Assembly: GCA_951213105.1 (NCBI GenBank)
Contig: OX578152.1
Location: 74,305,680-74,369,679 of the forward strand
Length of the DNA stretch: 64,000 nt
Reading direction: 5' to 3'
From: Amaurobius ferox
Lineage: Eukaryota; Arthropoda; Arachnida; Araneae; Amaurobiidae
A model generated the notes under the pieces. The model saw nothing but the letters and a program-made list of their open reading frames with translations. It had not been told where the DNA came from and made no database searches. Made by a program: the position numbers and the translations under genes. Positions within the stretch are counted from its first letter, which is position 1; each line of letters starts with the position of its first letter. Of this stretch, positions 1 to 9,327 are shown one piece after another.

Positions 1-440
1 TCAAGATTTTGCTATATTGAAGGACGTAGTTAAAATGAATAGGTGTACTGAATTATCAGTGAATGGAATAATTGGGAGATATTTTTAAAATAAGAAAATG
101 CAAAGTACTGAGAGCTTCACAAGCTAATGTTGTGTACAGATGTGACTTGCATATGTATTGTGACATGGATGTTCTTACCAAAGTCTTCTAAAAAGGGAAT
201 CCATATTATTTTTAAGAGTATGCTGGGTTCTTTTAACGAGTCATCTAAAATGTTATGTATTAGAAAATAGCAAGATACATTTCTATGTAGAAATAGTACA
301 TGCATGTCATACATTAAAAAAAAATGAGTGTATGCCAATTCTAGTTTAGAAAATAGCCTGTAATATATTCGAAAATCGTACGATCCATTTCTACAAAGAA
401 AGGGTATGTTCGATTTTCTATTTAAAAAAAAAAAGATACA
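1..440. repeat. Left arm of a long inverted repeat (truncated by window edge)
   Basis: This stretch reads as the reverse complement of 3429-3871 with scattered substitutions and small indels. Shared landmarks include the A-run at 423-434 against the T-run at 3435-3445, the segment around 'gattttctattt', and the segment around 'actacgtcctt' in the right arm. The arm still matches at base 1, so its outer end lies outside the window. The arms enclose about 3 kb of unique sequence with a PC4-like coding region that starts just inside the inner edge. It could be a terminal inverted repeat of a DNA element, or an internal inverted repeat of a larger viral or mobile genome. Confidence 0.85.
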
Positions 441-446
441 AACTTT

Positions 447-1211
447 GTGGCGGATTGGTTAGACACCTATCTTATGTCTTCCATACCCCCAGCAGAAACA
501 TCCACCACTGCCGATTCACAAGTCCTCACCGAGGTCGGAAACTCATCTCAAGATCTGCTTTCTTGTTCTCTAACACACAGCGGAGTGTTAGCCGCCACTA
601 CAGAATCTGTTTCGACTGAATTTACTTCTTCAGATTCCGTGCAAGATGCACTCCGTCGTTGGCATTTAGTTTCTGGTGTCTATGTATATTTGAAACTTCG
701 CCATGGGAAGCTAAAAGTGCATATATGGAGATATGTTTCTAACGAACGAAATGAACTAGTGCCTACGCGTGAATGGGTTACATTGTCACCTGCTACTTGG
801 AGTGAATTTTCACAAAAATTGTGGTTGTTCAATAGTCTATATGCGGATACCTCTTTCGTCAGTCGCAATGAGTTGCTCTGTTTCAATGACAATGGAAAAC
901 TTCATTTACAGAATATAATTCAATTATATGATTCAAAATTTTGTCTAACGCAGTGTCATATTACCTTAGATAAAAATCAAATAGCATGTTTAATGAATTG
1001 TGTCAACAACATTAGTATGGAACTTCGAGAAAGTATATTTCTAGAGTGGCTTCCTGCTCAAATATTAAAAATAAAGGACACGATAACCTTTCTACCATCA
1101 GTTATTTGTGACAAAAATTTTGCATTCGTACAATTAATCTCTTGTATTCATGAGAGCATGATGTATCATGTAAGAAAACTTTTCAAATGTGTTAGTCAAA
1201 GGCTGTGTTAG
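447..1211 (+). pseudogene. PC4-like (p15 transcriptional coactivator fold) coding region, frameshifted
   Basis: An open frame of about 254 codons starts just inside the left inverted repeat. The first codon of the open stretch is GTG; an in-frame TAA lies at 423-425 and the first in-frame ATG is at 474, so ATG 474 is the likelier start (245 residues). The first ~70 residues are rich in Ser and Thr. Roughly residues 80-120 of the open frame read like the PC4/p15 C-terminal ssDNA-binding domain: an 'LKVHIWRYV' strand, a polar turn, then 'PTREWVTLSP' and 'WSEF', which parallels the family pattern 'dIReYy...kPtkKGisL...W..L'. The remaining ~130 residues are not recognised. A 16 bp tandem duplication at about 1190-1221 (unit beginning tgtgttagtc) throws the frame into a stop, so this copy looks broken. 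The PC4 assignment is pattern recognition only. A gene of an integrated virus-like or DNA-transposon element is possible; nothing here decides which. Confidence 0.45.
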
Positions 1212-1429
1212 TCAAATTGAAGATCAAAGTTACCATGAATGTCTTTACAGCACTCCATTAGAAATGTACAACAGAGTGGCTGAACAGGTTACTTCTAAAT
1301 CTTGACATTAATAATATAGCAAAGAAAGTTTTGTTGCGTGGTGAAGAAGTCTTTTACTGGTATGATCGAAATTTTTTCAAGTCATTTAAATCGGAGGACT
1401 ATGAATGTGCGATAAGGAAATTATTTTAA
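1212..1429 (+). pseudogene. Downstream continuation of the PC4-like coding region in shifted frames
   Basis: After the stop at 1209-1211, open coding-like sequence continues in a second frame to a TGA near 1304 and in a third frame to a TAA near 1429. The last part reads 'KKVLLRGEEVFYWYDRNFF' and ends 'AIRKLF', with normal-looking amino acid composition. The simplest reading is that one longer reading frame was broken by the 16 bp duplication and by at least one further indel near 1270-1300. No family is recognised in the tail. Confidence 0.4.
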
Positions 1430-3428
1430 CTTGTTTGATTAAATGTGCAACAAATAATGCTTAATGTGTATTTTATGAAAAATAGATTCATTAAATGGAT
1501 TTTTATCTTTCAAACTGAACTCCTTATTTACGTTCATCAACTCATTTTTAACATGTTTTATTTAAAAATGCTATGTGCTCGTAGGTTATGTATCTATACA
1601 TTCAAGTATAACAGGTTTACTAATATCGCTTTTTAAAATAAAATACAAAAAAAAAAAAAAAAAATTAAAAATAAATTTATTCGAATCATATAAAATGTTT
1701 ACAGTGTGAGTTTCGTAATGAACGATATTTGCACTTTACAGACATTAATTTATAAAATTTATATTCAGTGTTAAAATTCTGAAATTATATACCCTTATTC
1801 ATTAAAAATAAATGCTAAGTTATGTTCCATTCTCTAAAAGTATGAAGATTTATAAAGAATGTGGTGTTTCAATCTCTAAGAATAGGTCGCTCACAGAGTT
1901 AGTTACCGTAAGTTTTAGGGTTGGTCGTGTGGTCTGGGCCTTCCAATCTCTAAGAATAGGTGAAAATTGAGCCCTAGTTTCCTAAAAGTCTACGAAGTTG
2001 GGATTTATTTCGTAGGAAGTGTAAAATTTTGTCTCAGTTTCGCTCTATCATTTTCCACGTGTTGTTAAATATGTACATTCAAATGTGGACATTCATTATG
2101 AATTTATGGTGCACCTACAGCCGCGAGATCATGATATTCCTATTTGTATGTCGACAATGTCTCGTATTAAGATATCAAACCTCATTAGATGTTTCTTTTA
2201 AAGTGTTAAATGCATATCTTTCATATTTTAATATTATTACAATGTACTACACTTGGCCTAGAGGGTCAGTCTTTCATTTAAATTCAATGTTGACAATCGC
2301 ATGTCCTTAAAAAATCGTTAAGTGATATTACATTCCCCTAAAATTCATGACAGTTTTAAAAATATACCGATTTAAAGGCTTTAGATGTTGCTGTAACATT
2401 AAAAACATATCTCTTATTCAGTAATTATCCACTAAGTATTGTGCAATTTTTGCAATTTTTATTAAAATATCATAATTTTAAGCGCTAAAGGAGTCTTACG
2501 ACTTATGTAACATTAAAAAATTCATTCTTAGTTCCCCAAACATATGCTAAGAACCAATCAATTCACTAAATTCATGAAATTTTAGGGTCTTAGACCTCTT
2601 GGAATATCGAAAAAAAAAAAAAAAACACATACTTCTAATTCCTCGAACATGCACTATGTGAGTAATTTTTGCTAAATTTAATTTAAATGCCATAATTTTA
2701 AGCGATAAAGGAGTTTTAGGGCTTGTGTAAGATTAAAAAAAAAAAAACTCCCAGTTCATCAAACATTCGCTAGGAAGCAAACAATTCAGTAAAATAGTAA
2801 AATACACTCATGTCTGTGAAAATGCTCGATTCGTGTTCCTTAGCTTGTTAAATTCTAAACTTCGGTGTTAAAATTACATCCATCACTTTAAAAATGGTTA
2901 AATCGTATACAATGCACTATATCGTTAAAATCATGGATGAGATACACTATTTCACTCTTTACAGTTAAATTTACCTCGTTTTTAGAACTCAATTAAAATT
3001 CATTAATATCCCAGGGTTAAAAAAAAATAATGATCACACTGTGTATTCCGTAAACATTCGATTCTTCATATTGAAACCTATTATTGAATTTCAAAAAAAT
3101 AATCACTATTTTAACACAGAACATGATCGTCGTCCTTAAAATTCAACTCATTTTTATAACTCAATTAAAATTCATTCAATCATTAGTAACTTAGCGGGAA
3201 AAATTAACGATCGTCGCTAACATCATTTAAATCTTAACACTGAAAATTTGTCACAAAATTCACTCAGTGTCTTAGCGTTAAAAAATTAATTAGCAACGCA
3301 CTTAACATACTTAAATCGATCCATTCATACCGAAATTATCCAAGTACCCTAAAATTCATGAGCCCTCTATTCAATTTAAATTCACTCAATGGTATCTTAG
3401 CGCCATTTTTTTTCTAATGTATAACATG
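1430..3428. other. AT-rich unique segment between the inverted repeat arms
   Basis: Mostly AT-rich noncoding DNA with a recurring 'ttaaaattcat' word (for example near 2336, 3165 and 3350) and A-runs at 1650-1666 and 2610-2626. A 45-50 codon open stretch at about 2029-2207 (ending 'ISNLIRCFF' and a stop, preceded by an AG at 2037-2038) has protein-like composition but no recognised family. The same 'cattaaaa' texture continues beyond the right arm to about 5100, which hints that the region outside the arm may share its origin. Confidence 0.4.
1888..1943 (+). mobile_element. Ultra-short retroposon-like insertion, copy 1 (56 bp)
   Basis: A 56 bp insert is bounded by a perfect 18 bp direct repeat (caatctctaagaataggt) at 1870-1887 and 1944-1961, the signature of a target-site duplication. 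The insert ends '...gggttggtcgtgtggtctg' then 'ggccttc', and has no poly-A tail. The same 3' end recurs at 12171-12233, 14205-14266, 36276-36312 and near 38322 and 41737. A TSD of this length fits target-primed reverse transcription by a LINE machinery; the source RNA is unknown. Confidence 0.75.
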
Positions 3429-3871
3429 CATGTATCTTTTTTTTTTTTAAATAGAAAATCGAACATACCCTTTCTTTGTAGAAATGGATCGTACGATTTT
3501 CGAATATATTACAGGCTATTTTCTAAACTAGAATTGGCATACACTCATTTTTTTTTAATGTATGACATGCATGTACTATTTCTACATAGAAATGGATCTT
3601 GCTATTTTCTAATACATAACATTTTATATGACTCTTTAAAGTAACCCAGTATACTCTTTAAAATAATATGGATTCCCTTTTTAGAGGACTTTGGTAAGAA
3701 CATCCATGTCACAATACATATGCAAGTCACATCTGTACACAACATTAGCTTGTGAAGCTCTCAGTACTTAGCATTTTCTTATTTTAAAAATATCTCCTAA
3801 TTATTCCATTCACTGATAATTCAGTACACCTATTCATTTTAACTACGTCCTTAAATATAGCAAAGTCTTGA
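3429..3871. repeat. Right arm of the long inverted repeat
   Basis: Reverse-complement partner of 1-440. Matching landmarks run in order from the T-run at 3435-3445 to 'aaagtcttga' at about 3862-3871, which pairs with the first bases of the window. Divergence is modest (scattered SNPs and 1-3 bp indels). No duplicated target site can be tested because the left outer end is outside the window. Confidence 0.85.
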
Positions 3872-4581
3872 ATTTCCCATATATTTGAAAAGAAATCACT
3901 ACAACTATTTTTCATAGCTAAAATCAGTCGAAATGGATTCAGAAACTTGGCATAAAAAAAAATAGCGTGGCACACACAATCATTCTGAAAAGTGTCGAGT
4001 CATATTCTGTGAGTATTATAACCTAGCATTAAAATCACACATGGTATGTGAAAATAGACAACAGTTAAAGTTTCACGTTTCATAGCATTTTTATGAATAT
4101 CGTTAAAACATTCTCAGTAAAATAAAAAAAATTTGTCGAAACGGATTCAGTAAGTAGTATAACCTAGCATTAAAATCTTGCAGGCTTTTAAAACATAAAT
4201 CTTGGCTGGTATACGCGCACACACACCTCTTCTAAAAGGGTCAAATCCTGTTCCCAACTTGTGGTAAAATTTTTAACATCAAACATGCGATATGCTAGTT
4301 CGCTATGGAGTGTTAGAAATCCCTCATTACTTCATCCAAAAATACCATAAAAATCATTTCATTAAAATGAATAAAATTCAATAACACATACACATCCCGT
4401 CCTTAAAATTCATTGATGAAGGGCCAACGTAAAAAAAAATTAGCTTCCTTCATTAAAACATGTATGAGCGTGAAGCTAAAAATATTAAGTCATCGTTTGA
4501 CTATCGAATTAAAAGTTTCATTAACACAAAAACCTCATTCAAAAAATTAATTCTAATAAAATTCAATAACACGCATGTATT
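3872..4581. other. AT-rich sequence with recurrent cattaaaa words
   Basis: No gene is seen. A local duplication of about 20 bp ('ataacctagcattaaaatc') occurs near 4018-4037 and 4157-4176. The composition matches the inside of the inverted-repeat segment. Confidence 0.4.
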
Positions 4582-5163
4582 TCATTCAAGCGCCAATAGA
4601 TGGAGCCACCGCCGTCTAAACTTTCGTAAATGTCTTCAAGCATTTTCTAAACCATTCCATAAAAAAAATTAATCACCCACGTTCCAATCATTAAAAAACG
4701 ATCCTCTTATTAAAATTCAATTATGATTATATTCCTTTTTTTCATATTACATTTTATTCATTAAAAAAAATGAATTAAAATCTTAATTCACTCGAACCAT
4801 CCCCTCGTAGAAGTTCAGAAAATATTCTAAGTCCCCAACTCCTTTCGCAGGAAAGATATCATTCATTATTTCATTCAAGTGCCAATAGATGGCGCCATCA
4901 CCGCCGTCTAAAATTTCGTAAATGTCATCAAGCACTTTCCGAAACATTTCATAAAACCAATAATTACCCACGTTCCAATTATTAAAAAAATAATCCTCCT
5001 ATTGAAATTCAATTATGACTATATTCCATTTTTTTTTTCATAATACATTTCATTCATTTATTAAAAATGAATTAAAATTTTAATTCATTCGCGCTCATTA
5101 AATCCAATCGTGAAAGATTGGAAAATATTCTAAGTACCCAACTCCTTTCGCAGGGAAGGCATC
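4582..5163. repeat. Two-copy tandem duplication, ~290-303 bp unit
   Basis: The block starting 'tcattcaagcgccaatagat' at 4582 recurs from 4871 ('tcattcaagtgccaatagat'). The landmark 'cctttcgcag' occurs at 4841 and again at 5144. The copies share the 'cgccgtctaaa.tttcgtaaatg' core and a downstream 'aactcctttcgcagg' core. A 62-codon minus-strand open frame (4783-4971, containing 'DDIYEILDGGDGAIYWHLNE') crosses the second copy; its composition is protein-like but the equivalent frame in the first copy is broken, and no family is recognised. Confidence 0.75.
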
Positions 5164-5191
5164 ATTCATTCACCATCTACCTGCAAGTCTC

Positions 5192-5262
5192 AAACTGTAT
5201 ACTGGTTAAAGCACTGTCCTACGGTGCAAGTGGTCCCCAGTTCGAATTCCAGCTCAGTCCAG
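5192..5262 (+). repeat. tRNA-like (SINE-type) A/B box pair
   Basis: An A-box-like stretch (tactggttaaagcactg, about 5200-5216) is followed at the usual distance by a B-box-like gttcgaattcc (5240-5250). The flanks do not close into a good acceptor stem, so this looks like a tRNA-derived SINE head or relic rather than a functional tRNA. Confidence 0.4.
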
Positions 5263-5339
5263 AACCAATTCTTTCCTTTTAGCCATCACAGTTCTCCAAC
5301 CTGCCCATAGAGGGCGCCACCAAAATTTCCAAGATGGCC

Positions 5340-5515
5340 GCCAAGTTCTTCTTCAACCCCACTCTCTGTGTCAGCACATGACGTCATCCGATAATCTTAT
5401 CGAGTGAGTCATCCGATAAGATAAGCCGATGACGCCATCTGATAAGATAAGGTAAGCCGATGACGTCATCTGATCAGATAAGATTACGTGACATCATCCT
5501 CCGTGACGTCACTGC
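5340..5515. repeat. Cluster of CRE-type and GATA-type palindromes in a short degenerate tandem repeat
   Basis: The word 'gatgacgtcatc' and variants (5389, 5429, 5459 and related forms near 5492 and 5503) alternate with 'gataagataag' words around 5414, 5442 and 5478. The unit is roughly 30 bp and degenerate. Palindromic TGACGTCA is the CREB/ATF consensus and GATAAG the GATA consensus. Nearby 'aagatggccgcc' (5331-5342) resembles a YY1 site. The motifs could be regulatory or merely a byproduct of minisatellite growth. Confidence 0.5.
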
Positions 5516-5669
5516 TGCGCCTCCTGGACTTGAACTCTCCTTTCTCTTCTACTGAGGCCCAAGCAAACTTTCATAAAAAGGTCTCTTCTGAACAATAAAT
5601 TCAGCAGAACGTCACACATCAGAAATATCGATTATCCAACAAATTAATTATGTTGTTTCTACAAGTTTT

Positions 5670-5670
5670 A

Positions 5671-5700
<30 letters not shown>
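5670..5700. repeat. (AAT)n microsatellite
   Basis: About ten consecutive AAT units. Confidence 0.95.
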
Positions 5701-5702
<2 letters not shown>

Positions 5703-6036
5703 AATACGGATTCATAACATATGCGTTCGTCTTTTCCCTTATGGAATAGAATTTTGAATCCCTCGAGTCAACAATATTTTGGAGGTCTTTGTATGATATA
5801 AAGTACTTCCAGGTTCGAAACTACCTTGTTCCAATGCATAATTCGATCCTGGTTATATAACAGAGAGCAAGCGCCATGGGAATTATAGTTTTATCTCAAT
5901 ATTCTCAACTACAACTCTATAAATATTTTGTAGACAAAACGTTGTAAAGAACAGAATAAACTGATACACAAGTGTCCAATAATAAAATGTAGAATTATAT
6001 AAAATGCCAAGAAAATATTGTATTATGCATAATATA
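5701..6036. other. No recognised feature
   Basis: AT-rich intervening sequence; nothing recognised beyond the TA target site of the next element at its end. Confidence 0.4.
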
Positions 6037-6525
6037 CAAGGTATGATCAAACAGTTCGGAGACTGTGTTGACATCTTCAACCCTGATTGAAGGAGAGGGG
6101 AACTATTTTACCGTGGCGTAGAGACACATGTGACGCGAGAAGTGAAAAGGAAGAAGCAGGTGTTTTTCCAGATAATGCGGCAATGCTGTCAGTGAACTGT
6201 AGTCGTTCGCGTTCGTCGAAAATGGAAATAACGTTTGAAGAACAACTTGCGAATATCAAATTCTGCCAGCGTTTGGGGGGGAATTCGTCGGCAGAATTTG
6301 ACATTCGCACGTTGTTCTTCAAACGCCATTTCCGTTTCCGACGAACGCGAAGGACTACAGTTTACTGACATGCATTGTCTGGAAAAACCCTGCACTGCGG
6401 ACCTGCTTCCTCCTTTTCACATCTCGCGTCCCATGCGCCTCTACGTCACGATAAAATAGTTCCCGTCTCCTGCAATAAGGGTTGGAGACATCATTACAGT
6501 CTCCGAACTTCTTGATCCTACCTTG
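6037..6525. mobile_element. Mariner-type fold-back element with TA target duplication
   Basis: Nearly the whole element is an inverted repeat: a left arm (about 6037-6290) mirrors a right arm (about 6290-6525). The termini 'caaggtatgatcaa' and its mirror 'ttgatcctaccttg' are flanked by TA on each side (6035-6036 and 6526-6527), as expected for Tc1/mariner. Each arm reads inward into a short segment with the pattern 'EEQ.AN.KFC', typical of the N-terminal HTH region of mariner/SETMAR-like transposases ('RANIKFC'). Only the N-terminal piece is present in each arm, so the element is non-autonomous, derived by head-to-head duplication of a transposase 5' end. Confidence 0.8.
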
Positions 6526-6527
6526 TA

Positions 6528-6855
6528 TAAAGCGCTAATGAGTCTTAAAATGCGAGAATAAAAAATACGAGATAAGTGCGATAAAAATAATGTGCAAAAT
6601 TTTGAGGTCCTCTGCAAACATGAGGCCCCCAAGCGGTCGCTTGGGCTGCTCAGCACCCCGGGAAGCCCCTGCCCATGGCATAGTCAGCATCTCGAAAAGA
6701 AAGTAGGTGATTTCAGCCTTGGATTTCATTTCTAATATAGTTCCCCATAAAGAACTGTTCGATTTCAATTAATTGAGGAGTGAGGGTTTATCAGTTTTAA
6801 CTTTCTTATTTTAGAAATCAAATGTTGTAGTCCTCGGCACCCTCTTAAATGCAGA
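6528..6855. other. No recognised feature; short GC-rich patch
   Basis: A GC-rich patch at about 6623-6680 (ggcccccaagcggtcgcttg and 'accccgggaagcccctgccc') stands out from AT-rich surroundings and contains a short palindrome 'caagcggtcgcttg'. Open frames cross it but nothing is recognised. Confidence 0.4.
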
Positions 6856-6869
6856 ACATTTATAGAACT

Positions 6870-7373
6870 GGACTCATGATACACCATTGCATTTCCAATG
6901 GATTCCGTCACACGTGGGTGTAGAAGGAAACGAGAAAGCGGACTCGTTGGCGAGGGCTGCTTCTATGGAATCTTCCCAACATGATATGCCTTTTACTTTT
7001 AGTGAGGTATTCTCGGAGTGCAGGACATACAGCGATCTCTGGATGTCCCTCCGGTACATGGCTGGTACTCTGAAAGGCGACCTGGTGGTACCCTTTCTTT
7101 CGAGAGTCAGAGATCTTGGCAGACCTGTTTGTCTCGCTTTGTTAGTGGACATTTGAGGAGTCTCACCTATAAGCATGAACGGAAGGTTTTTAAGCTCTGC
7201 ACTAAGTGCAAGACTACTCAGGCTTCGCCTGAGCATATTTTAAACTGTATTGACTTTAAGTTGGATGAGGTGTTTTCAAATCCTATTTTGTTTTTAGACT
7301 TTTTAGAAGTTCATGGACTGATGGAATTGGTCTAAATTTGTTGGACCAATTAGGGATTAGGAACAACAACAAC
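6870..7373 (+). mobile_element. 5'-truncated LINE 3' end (RNase H domain, jockey-like) with perfect TSD
   Basis: Two overlapping plus-strand frames (6887-7156, then 7018-7335) encode the end of a non-LTR retrotransposon polyprotein. The first has the RNase H signature 'HFQWIPSHVGVEGNEKAD' followed by 'SLA'. The second carries the usual C-terminal region with 'LCTKCKTTQASPEHILNC' and ends 20-30 codons later. A frameshift near 7125-7150 separates the two. The element ends in a short AAC-repeat tail (7361-7373). A perfect 14 bp direct repeat (acatttatagaact) lies at 6856-6869 and 7374-7387, so both ends of the insertion are defined. Insertion by target-primed reverse transcription with 5' truncation follows from family knowledge. 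Dead copy. Confidence 0.9.
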
Positions 7374-7387
7374 ACATTTATAGAACT

Positions 7388-7827
7388 TTCATTTTTCTGT
7401 CAAATTCGTCAGACCAACTTTCTGTCAATCACCATTTTATGTTTTTGAATTACTTAGAAACGGCAGTTTTCTATGTATTCGATAATTCGAATACTTTTAT
7501 CTCTATGCCGCCCCTAAAAAGTAAATATTTGAAAACAACACTTATCTACGTTGGTTTTATCATGATTTACTTTTATGCCATATACCACGTCCGTAACTCA
7601 ATAAAAATATATCAATAAAATATTACTGGATAATTCGAACAGTGTAGTCTGCATTAGCACCCCTTCCCCTCCCCAATATAAATTTTCATAAGCTGTAAAT
7701 TGCCGGAAAAATTTTGTCTGAATCTGTGTATCGAATTTCAAGCCTTTTCGATATCGAAAAGTATGTTTCACGCTTGAAATGAACATTTGGATTTTCTGAA
7801 CCGTTACAATCCTATTACGAAATTTTT
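7388..7827. other. No recognised feature
   Basis: AT-rich sequence between the LINE fragment and a family D element; no reading frame or repeat recognised. Confidence 0.4.
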
Positions 7828-8832
7828 ACTTTCCTTATATACATAATGTATACGGAAAGTATTGTGACGGGGTCGAAATCGAATTCGAGTTTTCGACGGG
7901 AGAGCACGTTTCAAGCATCCCTAATCACGAATCGAACATTTTTGAAGTGATGTCTGTGTGTGTGTGTTTGTGTGAAAGTATGTGTGTGTGTGTGTGAAAG
8001 TATGTGTGTGTGTGTGTGAAAGTATGTGTGTGTGTGTGTGTGAAAGTATGTGTGTGTGTGTGTGTGAAAGTATGTGTGTGTGTGTGAAAGTGAGTCTGTG
8101 GAGACGATAACTGACGAACGAATTGACCGATTCGAACGAAATCCGTAAACACTGGAAGTCTATTGCTTTTATACGCAATCGAATGCTTAGAACCAACCCC
8201 TCTAAATTTATGAGTGAAATTCTGAAAAAAATCGTCAAAAAATCAAAACCTCTAAAGTTACGCAAATAGACATTTCTTATGTAATTTTTCATTAGAAAAC
8301 GATTGACATAAATTTTAGAACGCTAATATGAACCGTTCTCGAGATATTGTACATTCTTAAAAAAAAATTATCAAAAAGTTATATAAAATAAAAAAAATAT
8401 TTCCTATTGAGAAACATGTTCACTTTTCATATGTAATACCATGCGAGAAATTGGGTGACATCATTCTTGTGGATCTAGCTCGTTCCATTCATGAAAAAAG
8501 ATACAAAGATACTTTGAGTAATACTTTTGTATTTGAACGCTAATAGTCCTTTATCTGCTGTAAGAATTACTTATTTCTCCGTCCATAATGCTTGGCGAGA
8601 TTTTGGCGACGAATTTGGTGGAATGTCGCCAACTTGGCAACTTTTTTAAATGTTGCTAAATTAACGATAAACTCGCCAAATGGATAAAAATGACGACTCA
8701 TTGATGAAAATTCAATATCTTGGAAAGAATATAAATATCTACCGTAAAAATAATCTATTTTTTTTTACTATAAAAATAGTAAATTCATTGCATTATATAA
8801 GAAAAGTCATGTGCTGCCCACATCAGATTTTT
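7828..8832 (+). mobile_element. Helitron-like non-autonomous element, family D copy 1
   Basis: It begins 'actttccttatatacataat' with a palindrome closing in 'ggaaagt'. A TG-rich minisatellite with unit about 'gtgtgtgtgaaagtat' follows (7960-8090). The element ends 'gaaaagtcatgtgctgccca' 'catcagattttt'. The start 'actttccttata' and the end-proximal 'tataagaaaagt' form a subterminal inverted repeat, and 'atgtgctgcccacat' is a small hairpin just before the T-run. The same layout recurs at 19001-19931, 26154-27080, 56066-57990. It encodes nothing; the open frames over TG/CA repeats are artefacts. Classification as Helentron/HINE-like is inference from architecture. Confidence 0.75.
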
Positions 8833-9327
8833 ATTGATTGGTTTTGACAACATGATAAATTTAGTTAAACTAGGATAAACTGTATGGATCTGTATATTTG
8901 AAAAAAATGTATATATATATGCAAATCCCAGTAGCGTAGCATGAATTTTTTGCCGAGCGCTTAGCTTTTTAAATTGGAAAGAGTTTTGTTATTGCAAGTG
9001 AGATTTATATTTGAATTCGCTCTTTTAATAAATATTATTACTTTGGTGAGTAAAATAATATAATGTAGAGGCGCCGACTTTGTGGGTACGCGACACCTTT
9101 TAAAACCCCCAAATTTTGATTTCTTTTATTAATCTTTCAAGTTTCCCATTATTCATTCCCTGTTTACTATATATAAAGTCGCATGTATAGAAATTTCCCT
9201 CTCAGATTGCTTATTGTGTTCTGAATACAAGCTTTTAACTCAGAAATGATATAAAGAAAAATGTATTGACATTTTTAACATTGGGAAAAAATACCTAAAA
9301 TTAAATTTTGCATCTTTTGTTATTTTT
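8833..9327. other. No recognised feature
   Basis: AT-rich DNA with a short TA run near 8912; nothing else recognised. Confidence 0.4.

Noticed and set aside
447..473. GTG 447 as translation start
   Set aside because: Eukaryotic context; ATG at 474 is in frame and an upstream TAA lies at 423-425.
7921..8292. 123-codon and 75-codon frames with His-Thr repeats
   Set aside because: Translation of the TG/GAAAG minisatellite and the family D body; the same frames differ between copies.
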